Assembly (NCBI GenBank): GCA_038255145.1
Contig: JBBSLP010000005.1
Location: forward strand, 62,001 to 126,000
Length of the DNA: 64,000 nt
Reading direction: 5' to 3'
Source of the DNA: WHTX01 sp038255145
GTDB lineage: Bacteria > Actinomycetota > Acidimicrobiia > Acidimicrobiales > CAIXPF01
Shown here: positions 50,569 through 59,104 of the stretch, piece by piece
Layout: each line of letters begins with the position of its first letter
Position numbering within the stretch: position 1 is the stretch's first letter
Notes under the pieces: model-generated
Databases searched by the model: none
The model's input: only the letters and a program-made list of their open reading frames with translations
Told to the model about the DNA's origin: nothing
Made by a program: the position numbers and the translations under genes

Positions 50569-51932
50569 GCGTGCCGGGCGCCCCGGTCCCCCCTGGCCGG
50601 CAACGGTGGGACCGGGCCGTCCTCCACGTGGACATGGATGCCTTCTACGTGTCCGTCGAGCTGTTGCGCCGACCCGAGCTCCGGGGTCGCCCCGTCGTCG
50701 TGGGGGGCACGGGTCGTCGGGGGGTGGTGGCCTCGGCGTCCTACGAGGCCCGGGCCTACGGGGTGCGCTCGGCCATGCCCATGGGTCGGGCCCGGCGCCT
50801 GTGCCCCCACGCCACCGTGCTGCCCGGCGACCACGCCCGCTACGGCGAGGTCAGCACCCGGGTCATGGCCATCTTCGCCCGCTTCACCCCCCTGGTGGAG
50901 CCCCTGTCCCTCGACGAGGCGTTCCTCGACGTCACCGGCGCCCAGCGTCGCCTCGGCCGGCCCGAGGACATGGCGGCCACCGTGCGCCGACAGGTGGCCG
51001 ACGAGGAGGGGCTGTCGTGCACCGTGGGCGTGGCCCCCAACAAGTTCCTGGCCAAGCTGGGCTCCGAAGCCGCCAAGCCCCGGCCCTCGGTCGCCGGCCC
51101 CGTGCCCGGGATCGGGGTGCAGGTCGTGCGGCCCGGCCGCGAGCTCGAGTTCCTCCACCCCCTGCCCCTGCGGGCCCTGTGGGGCGTGGGCCCCGCCACC
51201 CTCGAACGGCTGGGTCGACTGGGCATCGCCACCGTGGGCGAGCTGGCGGCGCTGCCGACGCCGGCCGTGGTGGGGGCGGTGGGTGACGCCGTGGGCCGCC
51301 ACCTCAGCGCCCTGTCCCGGGGTGAGGACGATCGCCCCGTGGTGCCCGACCGGGCGGTGAAGTCGGTGGGCCACGAGGAGACCTTCCCCTACGACCTGTT
51401 CGACGCCGAGGTGTGCGAGCGCGAGCTCCTGCGCCTGGCCGACGCCGTGGCCGGTCGCCTGCGCCGCCAGCAGCTGACCGCCCGCACCGTGACCCTCAAG
51501 GTCCGCTTCGGCGACTTCCGCACCGTGACCCGATCCCACACCCTGGCCACGCCCACGGCGTCGGGCACCACCCTGGCCGAGGAGGCCCGCCGCCTGTTCC
51601 GGGCCCTGCCCCTCGAGGCCGGCATCCGCCTGCTCGGGGTGTCGGGGAGCGGTTTCGCCGCGGACGACTCCCGTCAGCTGACCTTCGACGACCTCTCGGC
51701 GGGAGCTGCGGACACACCCGAGGGCCGCAGCCAGGCCGACCGGGCCATCGACGCCATCCGGGACCGCTTCGGCGCCGCAGCCATCGGTCCCGCGGCCCTG
51801 GCCGATCCCGCTGGTGGCAGGGGTGAAGGCGGGGGTGGGGGCGGCTTGCGCGTGCTCCGACCGGGTGCCCGGCAGTGGGGTCCCGACGAGCCGCCCGGGC
51901 CCTCGGCCGACGCCGACGTCGAAGGTGGCTGA
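50565..51932 (+). CDS. dinB: DNA polymerase IV (Y-family translesion polymerase)
   Basis: 455 aa. The catalytic metal ligands are in 'VLHVDMDAFYVSVE' and 'LSLDEAFLDVT', with 'YEARAYGVRSAMPMGRA', 'TVGVAPNKFLAKLGSE' and the helix-hairpin-helix 'LRALWGVGPATLERLG'. 'QLTFDDL' near the C-terminus could bind the beta clamp. A Gly/Pro-rich tail follows. GTG 50565 overlaps the NUDIX stop by 4 nt. It carries out low-fidelity synthesis across DNA lesions. Confidence 0.93.
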   Translation: MSVPGAPVPPGRQRWDRAVLHVDMDAFYVSVELLRRPELRGRPVVVGGTGRRGVVASASYEARAYGVRSAMPMGRARRLCPHATVLPGDHARYGEVSTRVMAIFARFTPLVEPLSLDEAFLDVTGAQRRLGRPEDMAATVRRQVADEEGLSCTVGVAPNKFLAKLGSEAAKPRPSVAGPVPGIGVQVVRPGRELEFLHPLPLRALWGVGPATLERLGRLGIATVGELAALPTPAVVGAVGDAVGRHLSALSRGEDDRPVVPDRAVKSVGHEETFPYDLFDAEVCERELLRLADAVAGRLRRQQLTARTVTLKVRFGDFRTVTRSHTLATPTASGTTLAEEARRLFRALPLEAGIRLLGVSGSGFAADDSRQLTFDDLSAGAADTPEGRSQADRAIDAIRDRFGAAAIGPAALADPAGGRGEGGGGGGLRVLRPGARQWGPDEPPGPSADADVEGG

Positions 51933-52082
51933 GCGCCCAGACACACCGGGGGGCGGACCGGTAGAGTCCATGGGGCGGAGTGCCGTTGTCGTGCAGGCCC
52001 AGCCTGTGCGACACTCGGCCATCCACTGCGGGCTCGTCGGGCCGAGCGTCGGCTGTTGGTAGGTAAGGGTAAGGGGATCGGG

Positions 52083-52457
52083 GTGCCGCTTTCCGAGGAT
52101 GAACAGCGCATTCTCCAGGAGATCGAGGCCAGGCTCTACGAGGATGACCCCGCCCTCGCTCGCGAGGTCGGCCAGACCACGCTCTACAGCCACGCCTTCC
52201 GGAACATCAAGTGGGCGGCGCTGGGCTTCTTCGTGGGCCTCGCCGTCCTCATCTTCACGCTGTCGACCCACTACGTCCTGGCCTTCAGCGGCTTCCTGAT
52301 CATGTTGGCGTCGGCCCTGTTCATCGAGCACAACGCCCGCAAGATGGGCCGGGCCGGCTGGCACGAGATCACGAACTCGGTCAAGGCCAACGGCATGCGC
52401 ACGTTCATGGGCTCGACCAGTCGCAAGTTCAAGGACCGCTTCCAACGCGACACCTGA
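52083..52457 (+). CDS. DUF3040 membrane protein
   Basis: 124 aa. The DUF3040 signature is at the N-terminus ('MPLSEDEQRILQEIEARLYE'). Two membrane helices follow (about 45-64 and 68-87), then a basic tail. Function is unknown; DUF3040 genes are common in actinobacteria. GTG 52083 was chosen from the DUF3040 start and an AAGGGGA ribosome binding site. The 'GGTAGGTAAGGG' leader contains no clear operator. Confidence 0.85.
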   Translation: MPLSEDEQRILQEIEARLYEDDPALAREVGQTTLYSHAFRNIKWAALGFFVGLAVLIFTLSTHYVLAFSGFLIMLASALFIEHNARKMGRAGWHEITNSVKANGMRTFMGSTSRKFKDRFQRDT

Positions 52458-52458
52458 G

Positions 52459-52487
52459 CGACGACCTCCGCCCGCCGGCGGTCGTCG
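52459..52487. terminator. Bidirectional hairpin terminator
   Basis: 8-bp stem CGACGACC (52459-52466) and GGTCGTCG (52480-52487) with a 13-nt GC-rich loop, between the convergent DUF3040 (+) and transglutaminase (-) genes. Confidence 0.65.
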
Positions 52488-52490
52488 TGG

Positions 52491-54779
52491 TCAGCGTGAG
52501 CGCAGACGCCCCACCATGGCCTTGGGCGACAACCTGTAGCCGAGGCGCTGGCCCAGCGTCGTCCGCTCCCTGACGGCGTCGAGCACGGCGGTCGAGGTGC
52601 GGCCGGCCTCCGTGGCCACCTCGGGCACCAGGGCTTCGGTGGGGGCGTAACGGGCCTCTGTCGTCATGCGGGCCAGCTCATCGAGGCCCTCGCCGGTCAG
52701 GCGCCCCCGGCGCACGGCCCGGTCGGCGAACTCGGTGGGGGTCTCCGACGGTTGGGCCATGATGCCCAGCACGCGCACCGAGTCGACGGCCTCGTCCCAG
52801 GCCAGGTCGATCTGCTGGCGGGGGGTGACCGCCCGCCGCCGTCGCCATCCCCGTAGGGCGGCACCCCCGCCGAGGACGACACCCCCGTACAGGGCGGCTG
52901 CACCGACCACCACGAGCACGATCCACCCCAGGGTCGCCGCGGCCCGGCTGCCCCTGGAGTCCTGCGACGCCGGGGCGGCGGCTCCCGACGCCGTGCCCCC
53001 CTCGGGGAAGGCGTCGTCCAGGCCGTCGCTGGACGAGGCCGCCGCCGAGGTCGTCACCGACGTCTCCGTCGTCGCCGTCTCACCGTCGGTGGCCGGCGAG
53101 GTCGAGTCGGGGTCCTGCTCCTCGCCCACGCCGGTGTAGCCGGCGTTGGGGGCACCCCGGCCCGGGGTGGGCTCGAAGAGGACCCAGCCGTACCCGTTGA
53201 TGTAGACCTCGGGCCAGGCGTGGGCGTGCTTGCCCAGCACCGTGTAGAGGGTGGGGTCGTCGGGGTCGACGTCGCCGGGGGTGAAGCCCACCGCGACCCG
53301 GGCCGGCAGGCCCACCGCCCGGGCCATGGCCGCGTAGGCGCCGGCGTACTGCTCGCAGTAGCCGATCTTGCCGGTGAAGAGGAAGTCCACCAGGCGGTCG
53401 TCGCTGTGGCCCTTCTGGACGTCGGTGGAGTACGTGAACTCGCCGCTGCGGAAGAAGTCCTGCAGGGCGATGGCCTGCTCGTAGGCCCCACCGGCCCCGG
53501 CGGTGATGCCCTGCGCCAGCTCGATGACCCGGGGACTGATCTCGGCCGGCAGGCCCAGGTACTGGTCGCGGATGGCCTCGGGCACCGTGGCCGGGGCGCC
53601 GGCCAGCTGATCGGCGTCGACGTCGGGCAGCTCGGACACCACCGAGTACTCGAGCCCGTTGGAGGTGTCCTTGTCGACGATGAGGGTGGAGGTCGAGCTC
53701 TCCCAACGGACGAGCACGCCGTCGATCTCGATGTCCTTGGGCTGGAACGCCGCCGGTAGCCAGATCTGGCTCAGGTCGCGGATGGTGAAGTCCTGGACGA
53801 CGGGCTCGGTGCGCCCCGCCGCCCCCGTCACCGCGGGGAGCTCGTTCTCGACCCGGCTGAAGCGCTGGCTCGAGCGCCACACCGTGCCGTCGAAGCTGTC
53901 GAGGGCGGTGAGCCTCCAGTACGCCCGGCGCTCCGAGCGCACGGTGAAGGCCACGTTGTCGCGCTGGTTGACCAGCCGGGACTGGATGTCCACCAGGGGG
54001 CTGACGGTGATCCTGGTCCCCTGACGGGCGCCGATCTCCTTCCAGTTCACCAACCCCGTGCTCTCGGCGCCGGGGACGAGCGGGGCGATGGCCAGGCCCA
54101 CGAGCACGCCCACGGAGGCCAGCACCGCCCCGCCGCGCACGTAGGCGCGGCTGCCCCGCCGGGCGTCCCCCCGCACCCAGGGCATGCCCACCTCCTGGCG
54201 GGCGCTGCGGTGCAGGAGCACGAACACCAGGCAGCTGAAACCGAAGACCAGGGTGAGCTGCAGTCGCAGCCCGTCCGCCCCGAACAGGGCGGCGAAGACG
54301 AACAGGCCCCCGGCGGGCACGGTGGCCTCGACGGCGGCGTCGAGGCGGAAGGCGGCCCAGTCGGCCAGGAAGGCCGCGGCCCAGAACGATGCCGCCGTGG
54401 CGAACACGAAGCCCCGCATGACCTCGGCCGGGGCCTTGACGTCGCGGAACAGGTCGAGGGCGGCGCGCAGATCGGTGCCCACCGCGCTCAGGGTGGTCGG
54501 TGTGGGCAGACCGAATCGCAGGGTGTGCTGGTAGAAGACCCACGACAACAGCACGGCGCCGATGACGGTCGAGATCACGGCGGCGACGACCAGGGGGACC
54601 CGGCGGGCTCTGAGCACCCCGGCCACCACGTGGGAGACGACGAGCAGGCACAGGGGCTGGACCAGGAACGACCAGTCGACGAACAGGCGCCGGAACCCCA
54701 CCAGGGCGGCCACGCTCACGGCCACGAGGGCCACCTCGGCCGGTAGGCGCAGCGACGCCTGGGTGCGTCGGACGCTCAC
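52491..54779 (-). CDS. DUF3488/transglutaminase-like membrane protein
   Basis: 762 aa. N-terminal membrane segments (about 10-230) are followed by an extracellular transglutaminase-like domain, a Ser/Thr-rich linker, one more membrane helix (about 640-660) and a cytosolic tail. The catalytic Cys is in 'GYCEQYAGAYAAMARA' and the His in 'KHAHAWPEVY'. The third position lies in 'GWVLFEPTP', Glu where many relatives have Asp. GTG 54779 overlaps the DUF58 stop by 4 nt. It is the last gene of a moxR-DUF58-transglutaminase operon, probably acting on the envelope. Confidence 0.92.
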   Translation of the reverse strand: MSVRRTQASLRLPAEVALVAVSVAALVGFRRLFVDWSFLVQPLCLLVVSHVVAGVLRARRVPLVVAAVISTVIGAVLLSWVFYQHTLRFGLPTPTTLSAVGTDLRAALDLFRDVKAPAEVMRGFVFATAASFWAAAFLADWAAFRLDAAVEATVPAGGLFVFAALFGADGLRLQLTLVFGFSCLVFVLLHRSARQEVGMPWVRGDARRGSRAYVRGGAVLASVGVLVGLAIAPLVPGAESTGLVNWKEIGARQGTRITVSPLVDIQSRLVNQRDNVAFTVRSERRAYWRLTALDSFDGTVWRSSQRFSRVENELPAVTGAAGRTEPVVQDFTIRDLSQIWLPAAFQPKDIEIDGVLVRWESSTSTLIVDKDTSNGLEYSVVSELPDVDADQLAGAPATVPEAIRDQYLGLPAEISPRVIELAQGITAGAGGAYEQAIALQDFFRSGEFTYSTDVQKGHSDDRLVDFLFTGKIGYCEQYAGAYAAMARAVGLPARVAVGFTPGDVDPDDPTLYTVLGKHAHAWPEVYINGYGWVLFEPTPGRGAPNAGYTGVGEEQDPDSTSPATDGETATTETSVTTSAAASSSDGLDDAFPEGGTASGAAAPASQDSRGSRAAATLGWIVLVVVGAAALYGGVVLGGGAALRGWRRRRAVTPRQQIDLAWDEAVDSVRVLGIMAQPSETPTEFADRAVRRGRLTGEGLDELARMTTEARYAPTEALVPEVATEAGRTSTAVLDAVRERTTLGQRLGYRLSPKAMVGRLRSR

Positions 54780-56059
54780 AGCGCCTCCGCCGTCTCGGCC
54801 GTGGTCACCGGGGCCACGCCCGCGGGTCGTACCGACGGGCCGGCCACGGCCCCCCAGCTCAGGTCGGCGGGGACGCCGGTGGGGGCAGCGCGGCCGAACT
54901 GCGATGCCCACGCCAGGGCGAAGGGCTGCTCGGCGGTCACCCGTACCACCCCGGCCCGGGTGGGCACGGCCTGGTCGACACCGGTGGGGTCCCAGCTCGA
55001 CGGTTCGAACAGCACGGTCACGATGCGCCCGAAGCGGGCGGCCAGACCGTTGACCCGGCGCTGGTCCTGGGCGCCCAGGCCCGCGGCCACCACCACGAGG
55101 CTGCCCCCGCCGCTGCCCCGGCGGGCCAGCAGCTCCAGGCAGCGGTGCAGCGAGGCCAGCTGGTCGACGCGCACCGTGGCCAGCTGCACGAACACCGCCT
55201 CGAGCTGGGAGCGACCCGATCCGAAGCCCGAGTCGAAGCCCCCCGTGGTCACCAGGCGCACCTGGTCGCCGCGGTGCACGGCGCCACTGAGCACGCTGGC
55301 CGCCGCGGAGACGGCCAGCTCGAAGGAGGCCGCGGTGTGGGCGGCGGCCCGCACGTCGAGCACGAGGGTGGTGCGCTCGTGCCACGGCGTCTCGTTCTGG
55401 CGGATCATGAGCTCACCCCGTCGGGCGGTCGAGGGCCAGTGCACCCGGCGCAGGTCGTCGCCGACCACGTAGGCCCGCAGGCCGGAGAAGTCGTCCCCGG
55501 TGCGCCCCAGGGCGCTGGGTTGGCGGGCCGACGAGCTGGCGTCACGGCCCGAGGCCGCATCCAGGCCGACCAGGGGCTCGACCCGGGGGTAGACGATGAG
55601 CTCGGAGCGGCCCACCGTCGTCGTGGACGAGGCCGTCAGCCCGAAGGGGTCCGACACCGTCACCCGCAGGGGCCCCACCTGGAGCACGCCCCGCCGCTCC
55701 GAGGGCAGCAGGTACGCGGCGCGCACCGAGGACCGACCGAGCAGGGGAGCGACGAGCAGGGAGGCGCCCCGGGTGCCGGTGACGGGGTCGTGCAGGTGGA
55801 GCACAGGGGTGCGTCGGCCGGCGTCGTTGGTGACCGCAAGCTCGACCCGGGCCGGGTTGCCGGCGTGGACGCGGAGGGGCTCGAGGCGCCGGGCGACGCC
55901 CAGGCGTAGGCGGATCAGGCGCACCCACACGGCGGCAGCTGCGAGCACGCCGGCCACAGCCACACCCAGGATGACCAGCTCGAAGACGCCGAACAGGCGC
56001 CCCCCGGCCAGCAGGGCCACGGCCGCAGCGGCGGTGAGCCAACCCTGGCGGGTCAGCAT
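54776..56059 (-). CDS. DUF58 membrane protein
   Basis: 427 aa. Two N-terminal membrane segments (about 8-45) lead to a soluble region. The DUF58 motif is 'RAYVVGDDLRRVHWPSTARRG' in part ('VGDDLRRVHWPSTAR'). A von Willebrand-like fold follows, with 'LVLDVRAAAH'. DUF58 proteins accompany MoxR ATPases and transglutaminases. Start and stop overlap both neighbours (TGATG and GTGA), indicating an operon. Confidence 0.92.
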   Translation of the reverse strand: MLTRQGWLTAAAAVALLAGGRLFGVFELVILGVAVAGVLAAAAVWVRLIRLRLGVARRLEPLRVHAGNPARVELAVTNDAGRRTPVLHLHDPVTGTRGASLLVAPLLGRSSVRAAYLLPSERRGVLQVGPLRVTVSDPFGLTASSTTTVGRSELIVYPRVEPLVGLDAASGRDASSSARQPSALGRTGDDFSGLRAYVVGDDLRRVHWPSTARRGELMIRQNETPWHERTTLVLDVRAAAHTAASFELAVSAAASVLSGAVHRGDQVRLVTTGGFDSGFGSGRSQLEAVFVQLATVRVDQLASLHRCLELLARRGSGGGSLVVVAAGLGAQDQRRVNGLAARFGRIVTVLFEPSSWDPTGVDQAVPTRAGVVRVTAEQPFALAWASQFGRAAPTGVPADLSWGAVAGPSVRPAGVAPVTTAETAEAL

Positions 56060-57069
56060 CAGCGCTCTGAGGGTACGGGCACCGGCACGTGGGCCAGGAG
56101 CTCGCGGACCACCTGGTCGGAGTCGATGCCCTGTAGCGACGCCTCGGGCGTGAGCAGCAGGCGGTGGGCCAGCACGGGCTGGGCCAGGGCCTTCACGTCG
56201 TCGGGCGTCACGTAGTTGCGGCCGTTGGACGCCGCCCGGGCCCGCGACACCCGCTGGAGGGCCAGGGTGGCCCGGGGCGACATGCCCACCCACACGGCGG
56301 GGTGGCGCCGCGACGCGTCGGCCAGGTCCACCAGGTACTCCTTGACGGCGGCGGCCACGTGCACCTGGTGCACGGCCTGGGCCATGGCCAGCACCCCCCT
56401 GGCGTTGACCACGGCCTTGAGCTCGTCGAGCCCGTCGTTCTCACCGTGGGCGTCGAGGATGGTGATCTCGTCCTCCCGCGTCGGGTACCCGACCGAGATC
56501 CGCATGAGGAAGCGGTCGAGCTGGCTGTCGGGCAGGGGGTAGGTGCCCTCGTGCTCGATGGGGTTCTGGGTGGCGATGACGATGAAGGGCCGCTTGAGGG
56601 CGTGCGTCTGGCCGTCCACCGTGACCTGGCCCTCGGCCATGGCCTCGAGCAGGGCGGACTGGGTCTTGGGCGAGGCCCGGTTGATCTCGTCGGCCAGCAC
56701 GATGCCCGAGAAGACCGGTCCGGGGCGGAAGCGGAACTCGCTGGTGTGCCGGTCCCACACCGTCACCCCGACCACGTCGGAGGGCAGCAGGTCGGGGGTG
56801 AACTGGATGCGGCCGAAGGTGGTGTCGACCGTGCGGGTCAGCGCCTTGGCCATGGTCGTCTTGCCCACGCCCGGGCGGTCCTCGATGAGCACGTGGCCCT
56901 CGGACACGAGGCACAGGACGAGCAGTTCGATGACCTCGGCCTTGCCCTGGATCACCTCGCCGATGTTGTCGGCGATGCGCCGGAACAGCTCGGCGAACGT
57001 GGCCGGCTCGCGCCGCGTGGTCAGCGATCCATCTCCGGCCGCCAGCGGTTGCTCGCTCAGCAAGACCAC
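56059..57069 (-). CDS. MoxR-family AAA+ ATPase
   Basis: 336 aa. Walker A is 'DRPGVGKTTMAKAL', Walker B 'LADEINRASPKTQSALLEAM' in part ('LADEINRA'), with sensor 'ATQNPIEHEGTYPLPDSQLD' in part. It is a chaperone-like ATPase thought to assemble or activate DUF58/vWA partners. GTG 57069 follows GAGGAGC very closely; TTG 57063 would have better spacing and is an alternative start. It is the first gene of the operon. Confidence 0.92.
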   Translation of the reverse strand: MVLLSEQPLAAGDGSLTTRREPATFAELFRRIADNIGEVIQGKAEVIELLVLCLVSEGHVLIEDRPGVGKTTMAKALTRTVDTTFGRIQFTPDLLPSDVVGVTVWDRHTSEFRFRPGPVFSGIVLADEINRASPKTQSALLEAMAEGQVTVDGQTHALKRPFIVIATQNPIEHEGTYPLPDSQLDRFLMRISVGYPTREDEITILDAHGENDGLDELKAVVNARGVLAMAQAVHQVHVAAAVKEYLVDLADASRRHPAVWVGMSPRATLALQRVSRARAASNGRNYVTPDDVKALAQPVLAHRLLLTPEASLQGIDSDQVVRELLAHVPVPVPSER

Positions 57070-57150
57070 GCTCCTCTGCGTCGACTCGTCGGCCGGTTCG
57101 ACCGGCTGGACGTCGCAACCCGAACGACGCCTAACTCGAACGACGCCAGG

Positions 57151-57282
57151 CTACTGGCGTCCGCCGGGCTCGTCCGGCGTGTCGTGTGTCCTCTCCAGCA
57201 TCTTCTCCACCTTCTTGTGCCCACGCCCCCACTCCTCGTGCCCCACCGTCGTACCCACGCCGGCCGTCTCGTCGTCCCGCAC
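57151..57282 (-). CDS. Possible small basic/acidic protein, uncertain
   Basis: 43 codons from GTG 57282 to TAG 57151, between moxR (-) and the second ROK gene (+). The sequence is charged ('HEEWGRGHKKVEKMLERTH') and third codon positions are almost all G or C, as in coding sequence here. No ribosome binding site or family was recognised. It could be a real small protein or a chance frame. Confidence 0.35.
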   Translation of the reverse strand: MRDDETAGVGTTVGHEEWGRGHKKVEKMLERTHDTPDEPGGRQ

Positions 57283-57295
57283 TACGGTCCGTGAC

Positions 57296-58168
57296 GTGGA
57301 TGTCGCCCTCGCCGTCGACGTGGGCGGCACGAAACTGGCCGCGGCCATGGTCGATCGCCGCGGCTCCGTGCTCGTCCGGGGCCAGGTGCCGACCCCCCGG
57401 GGTGCGGGCCCCGAGACGCTGTGGCAGACCCTGGTCGACCTGCTGAGCGCCACGGTCGCCCAGCTCCCGGGCTCGGCGCCCGTCGTGGTCGGCGTCGGTT
57501 GCGGGGGGCCCATGGCCCCCGGTGGCGAGACCGTCTCGCCGTTGAACATCGCCGGCTGGCGGGCCTTCCCCCTGCGGGCCCGGCTGGCGGCGTGGTCCGG
57601 GCTCGACGTGCACATCGACAACGACGCCAAGGCCCTGGCCCGGGCCGAGGGCTGGATCGGCGCAGCTCGCGGCCGTCGGGACTTCCTGGCCATCGTGGTG
57701 TCCACGGGCGTCGGCGGCGGCATCGTCCTCGACGGCCGGTTGCTCGACGGCGCCTCGGGCAACGCCGGCCACATCGGCCACCTGGTGGTGGAGCCCGGGG
57801 GCCGGACCTGCGCCTGTGGAGCCCGGGGCTGCCTGGAGGCCGAGGCCTCGGGCACGGCCATCCGGGCCCGCTACGGCGTGGCCGCCGCCGACGCCCCCGT
57901 CGCGGCGCGGGTGCGCACCGGCACCCTGGTCGGTCGGGCCGTGGCCTCCGTGGCCACCCTGGTCGACCTGCCGCTGGCGGTGGTGGCCGGCTCGGTGGCC
58001 CTGGGCTACGGCCCGACGTTCTTCGAGGCTGCCCAGGCCGAGGTGGACCGAAGCTGCCACCTGGCCTACACCGTGGGCACCCGCATCCTGGCGGCGGGAC
58101 TGGGCGGCGACGGGCCCCTGGTGGGGGCGGCGGCGTTGGGCTGGGCCGGCCTCGACGCCGACCCCTAG
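57296..58168 (+). CDS. ROK-family sugar kinase, second copy
   Basis: 290 aa. 'LAVDVGGTKLAAAMV' binds ATP, 'HIDNDAKALARAEG' the sugar, then 'STGVGGGIVLDG' and 'CACGARGCLEAEASG' (CxCGxxGCLE, zinc). It is shorter than the copy at 37349 and may act on another sugar. TACGGT (57283-57288) is 7 nt before GTG 57296, with no ribosome binding site: a leaderless promoter. Confidence 0.9.
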   Translation: MDVALAVDVGGTKLAAAMVDRRGSVLVRGQVPTPRGAGPETLWQTLVDLLSATVAQLPGSAPVVVGVGCGGPMAPGGETVSPLNIAGWRAFPLRARLAAWSGLDVHIDNDAKALARAEGWIGAARGRRDFLAIVVSTGVGGGIVLDGRLLDGASGNAGHIGHLVVEPGGRTCACGARGCLEAEASGTAIRARYGVAAADAPVAARVRTGTLVGRAVASVATLVDLPLAVVAGSVALGYGPTFFEAAQAEVDRSCHLAYTVGTRILAAGLGGDGPLVGAAALGWAGLDADP

Positions 58169-58211
58169 CTCCGGCCCGGTGCGGGCCGGGGGAGCGGGCT
58201 ACCCTGCGGCC

Positions 58212-58526
58212 ATGGGGCCACCGGGTGGTGAGGGAGCAGGGCCACCCGCTCTCGACTGGGTGGCGGCCGTGCGCACCGTGGGCGTCCGACCGGGCCTGTG
58301 GCCCACGGCGCTGCGTCAGGTGGTGCGCCTCGCTCCCCGGGGTTGGTGGCGACGGGCCCCGTTCCTGCCCCGCCCCGACGGACCGTGGACGGCGTTCCGC
58401 CTCCAGACCATGTACGGCGACGCCGGCCACGCCCTCGAGCCCGCCGACCTCGTGGCCTGGCTGGGTTGGGCCCGCCGCGCCGGGGGCCGCCGGAACCGGG
58501 CGGCCTCGCCGGGACCGCAGGGATAG
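58212..58526 (+). CDS. Small conserved hypothetical protein
   Basis: 104 aa, Trp/Arg/Pro-rich ('LAPRGWWRRAPFLPRPDGPW' in part, then 'FRLQTMYGDAGHALEPADLV'). It resembles small actinobacterial proteins of unknown function. TACCCT (58200-58205) is 6 nt before ATG 58212. It precedes the HNH gene, whose promoter overlaps this gene's stop. Confidence 0.7.
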   Translation: MGPPGGEGAGPPALDWVAAVRTVGVRPGLWPTALRQVVRLAPRGWWRRAPFLPRPDGPWTAFRLQTMYGDAGHALEPADLVAWLGWARRAGGRRNRAASPGPQG

Positions 58527-58535
58527 CCTGCGGCC

Positions 58536-59042
58536 ATGAGCCGGGCGCTCGTCCTCAACGCCTCCTACGAGCCACTCGGGGTCGTCCCCGACCGTCGTGC
58601 GTTGGTGTTGGTGTTGGACGAGAAGGCCGATGTGGTCCACGACGCCGGGCGCCAGGTGCGCTCCGAGCGGCAAGCCTTCCCCCTGCCGTCGGTGATCCGG
58701 CTGCGCTACCTGGTGAGGGTGCCCTTCCAGCGTCGCATCACCCTGTCGCGGCGGGCCGTGCTGTTCCGCGACGGGCGCCGCTGCCAGTACTGCGGGCGCG
58801 ACGCCGACTCCATCGACCACGTGGTGCCTCGCAGCCGGGGTGGCCAGCACAGCTGGGACAACGTGGTCGCCGCCTGCCGCCGCTGCAACCTGTCCAAGGG
58901 CAGCAGGCTCCTGGCCGACACCACCATGTCCCTGGCCCGTCCCCCGGCCGTGCCCAAGCACCTGTCCTGGCTCTACGTCTCCCTCGAGCGCGTGCCCGAC
59001 CAGTGGAAGCCCTACCTGGGCGATCAGCTGCTCTCGGCATGA
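58536..59042 (+). CDS. HNH endonuclease-family protein
   Basis: 168 aa. The HNH core holds the zinc ribbon 'CQYCGRD' and 'CRRCN' with 'SIDHVVPRSRGGQHSWDN' between them; the catalytic His is in 'DHV'. Family members are chromosomal and widespread in actinobacteria, and the target is unknown. TAGCCT (58524-58529) overlaps the previous stop and is 6 nt from the ATG. Its stop codon lies inside an 11-bp repeat array. Confidence 0.92.
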   Translation: MSRALVLNASYEPLGVVPDRRALVLVLDEKADVVHDAGRQVRSERQAFPLPSVIRLRYLVRVPFQRRITLSRRAVLFRDGRRCQYCGRDADSIDHVVPRSRGGQHSWDNVVAACRRCNLSKGSRLLADTTMSLARPPAVPKHLSWLYVSLERVPDQWKPYLGDQLLSA

Positions 59043-59104
59043 GCGCAGGATGAGCGCGGCATGAGCGCAGGATGAGCGCGGCATGAGCGGAGGATGAGCG
59101 CGGC
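59039..59104 (+). repeat. Six tandem 11-bp repeats linking two genes
   Basis: Units at 59039, 59050, 59061, 59072, 59083 and 59094, all ATGAGCG-GG/GC variants (consensus ATGAGCGC[AG]G[GC]). The first unit contains the HNH stop TGA and the last gives the ATG of the enolase-superfamily gene. Each unit has an ATG and, because 11 is not a multiple of 3, the frame changes with every copy. Confidence 0.9.
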
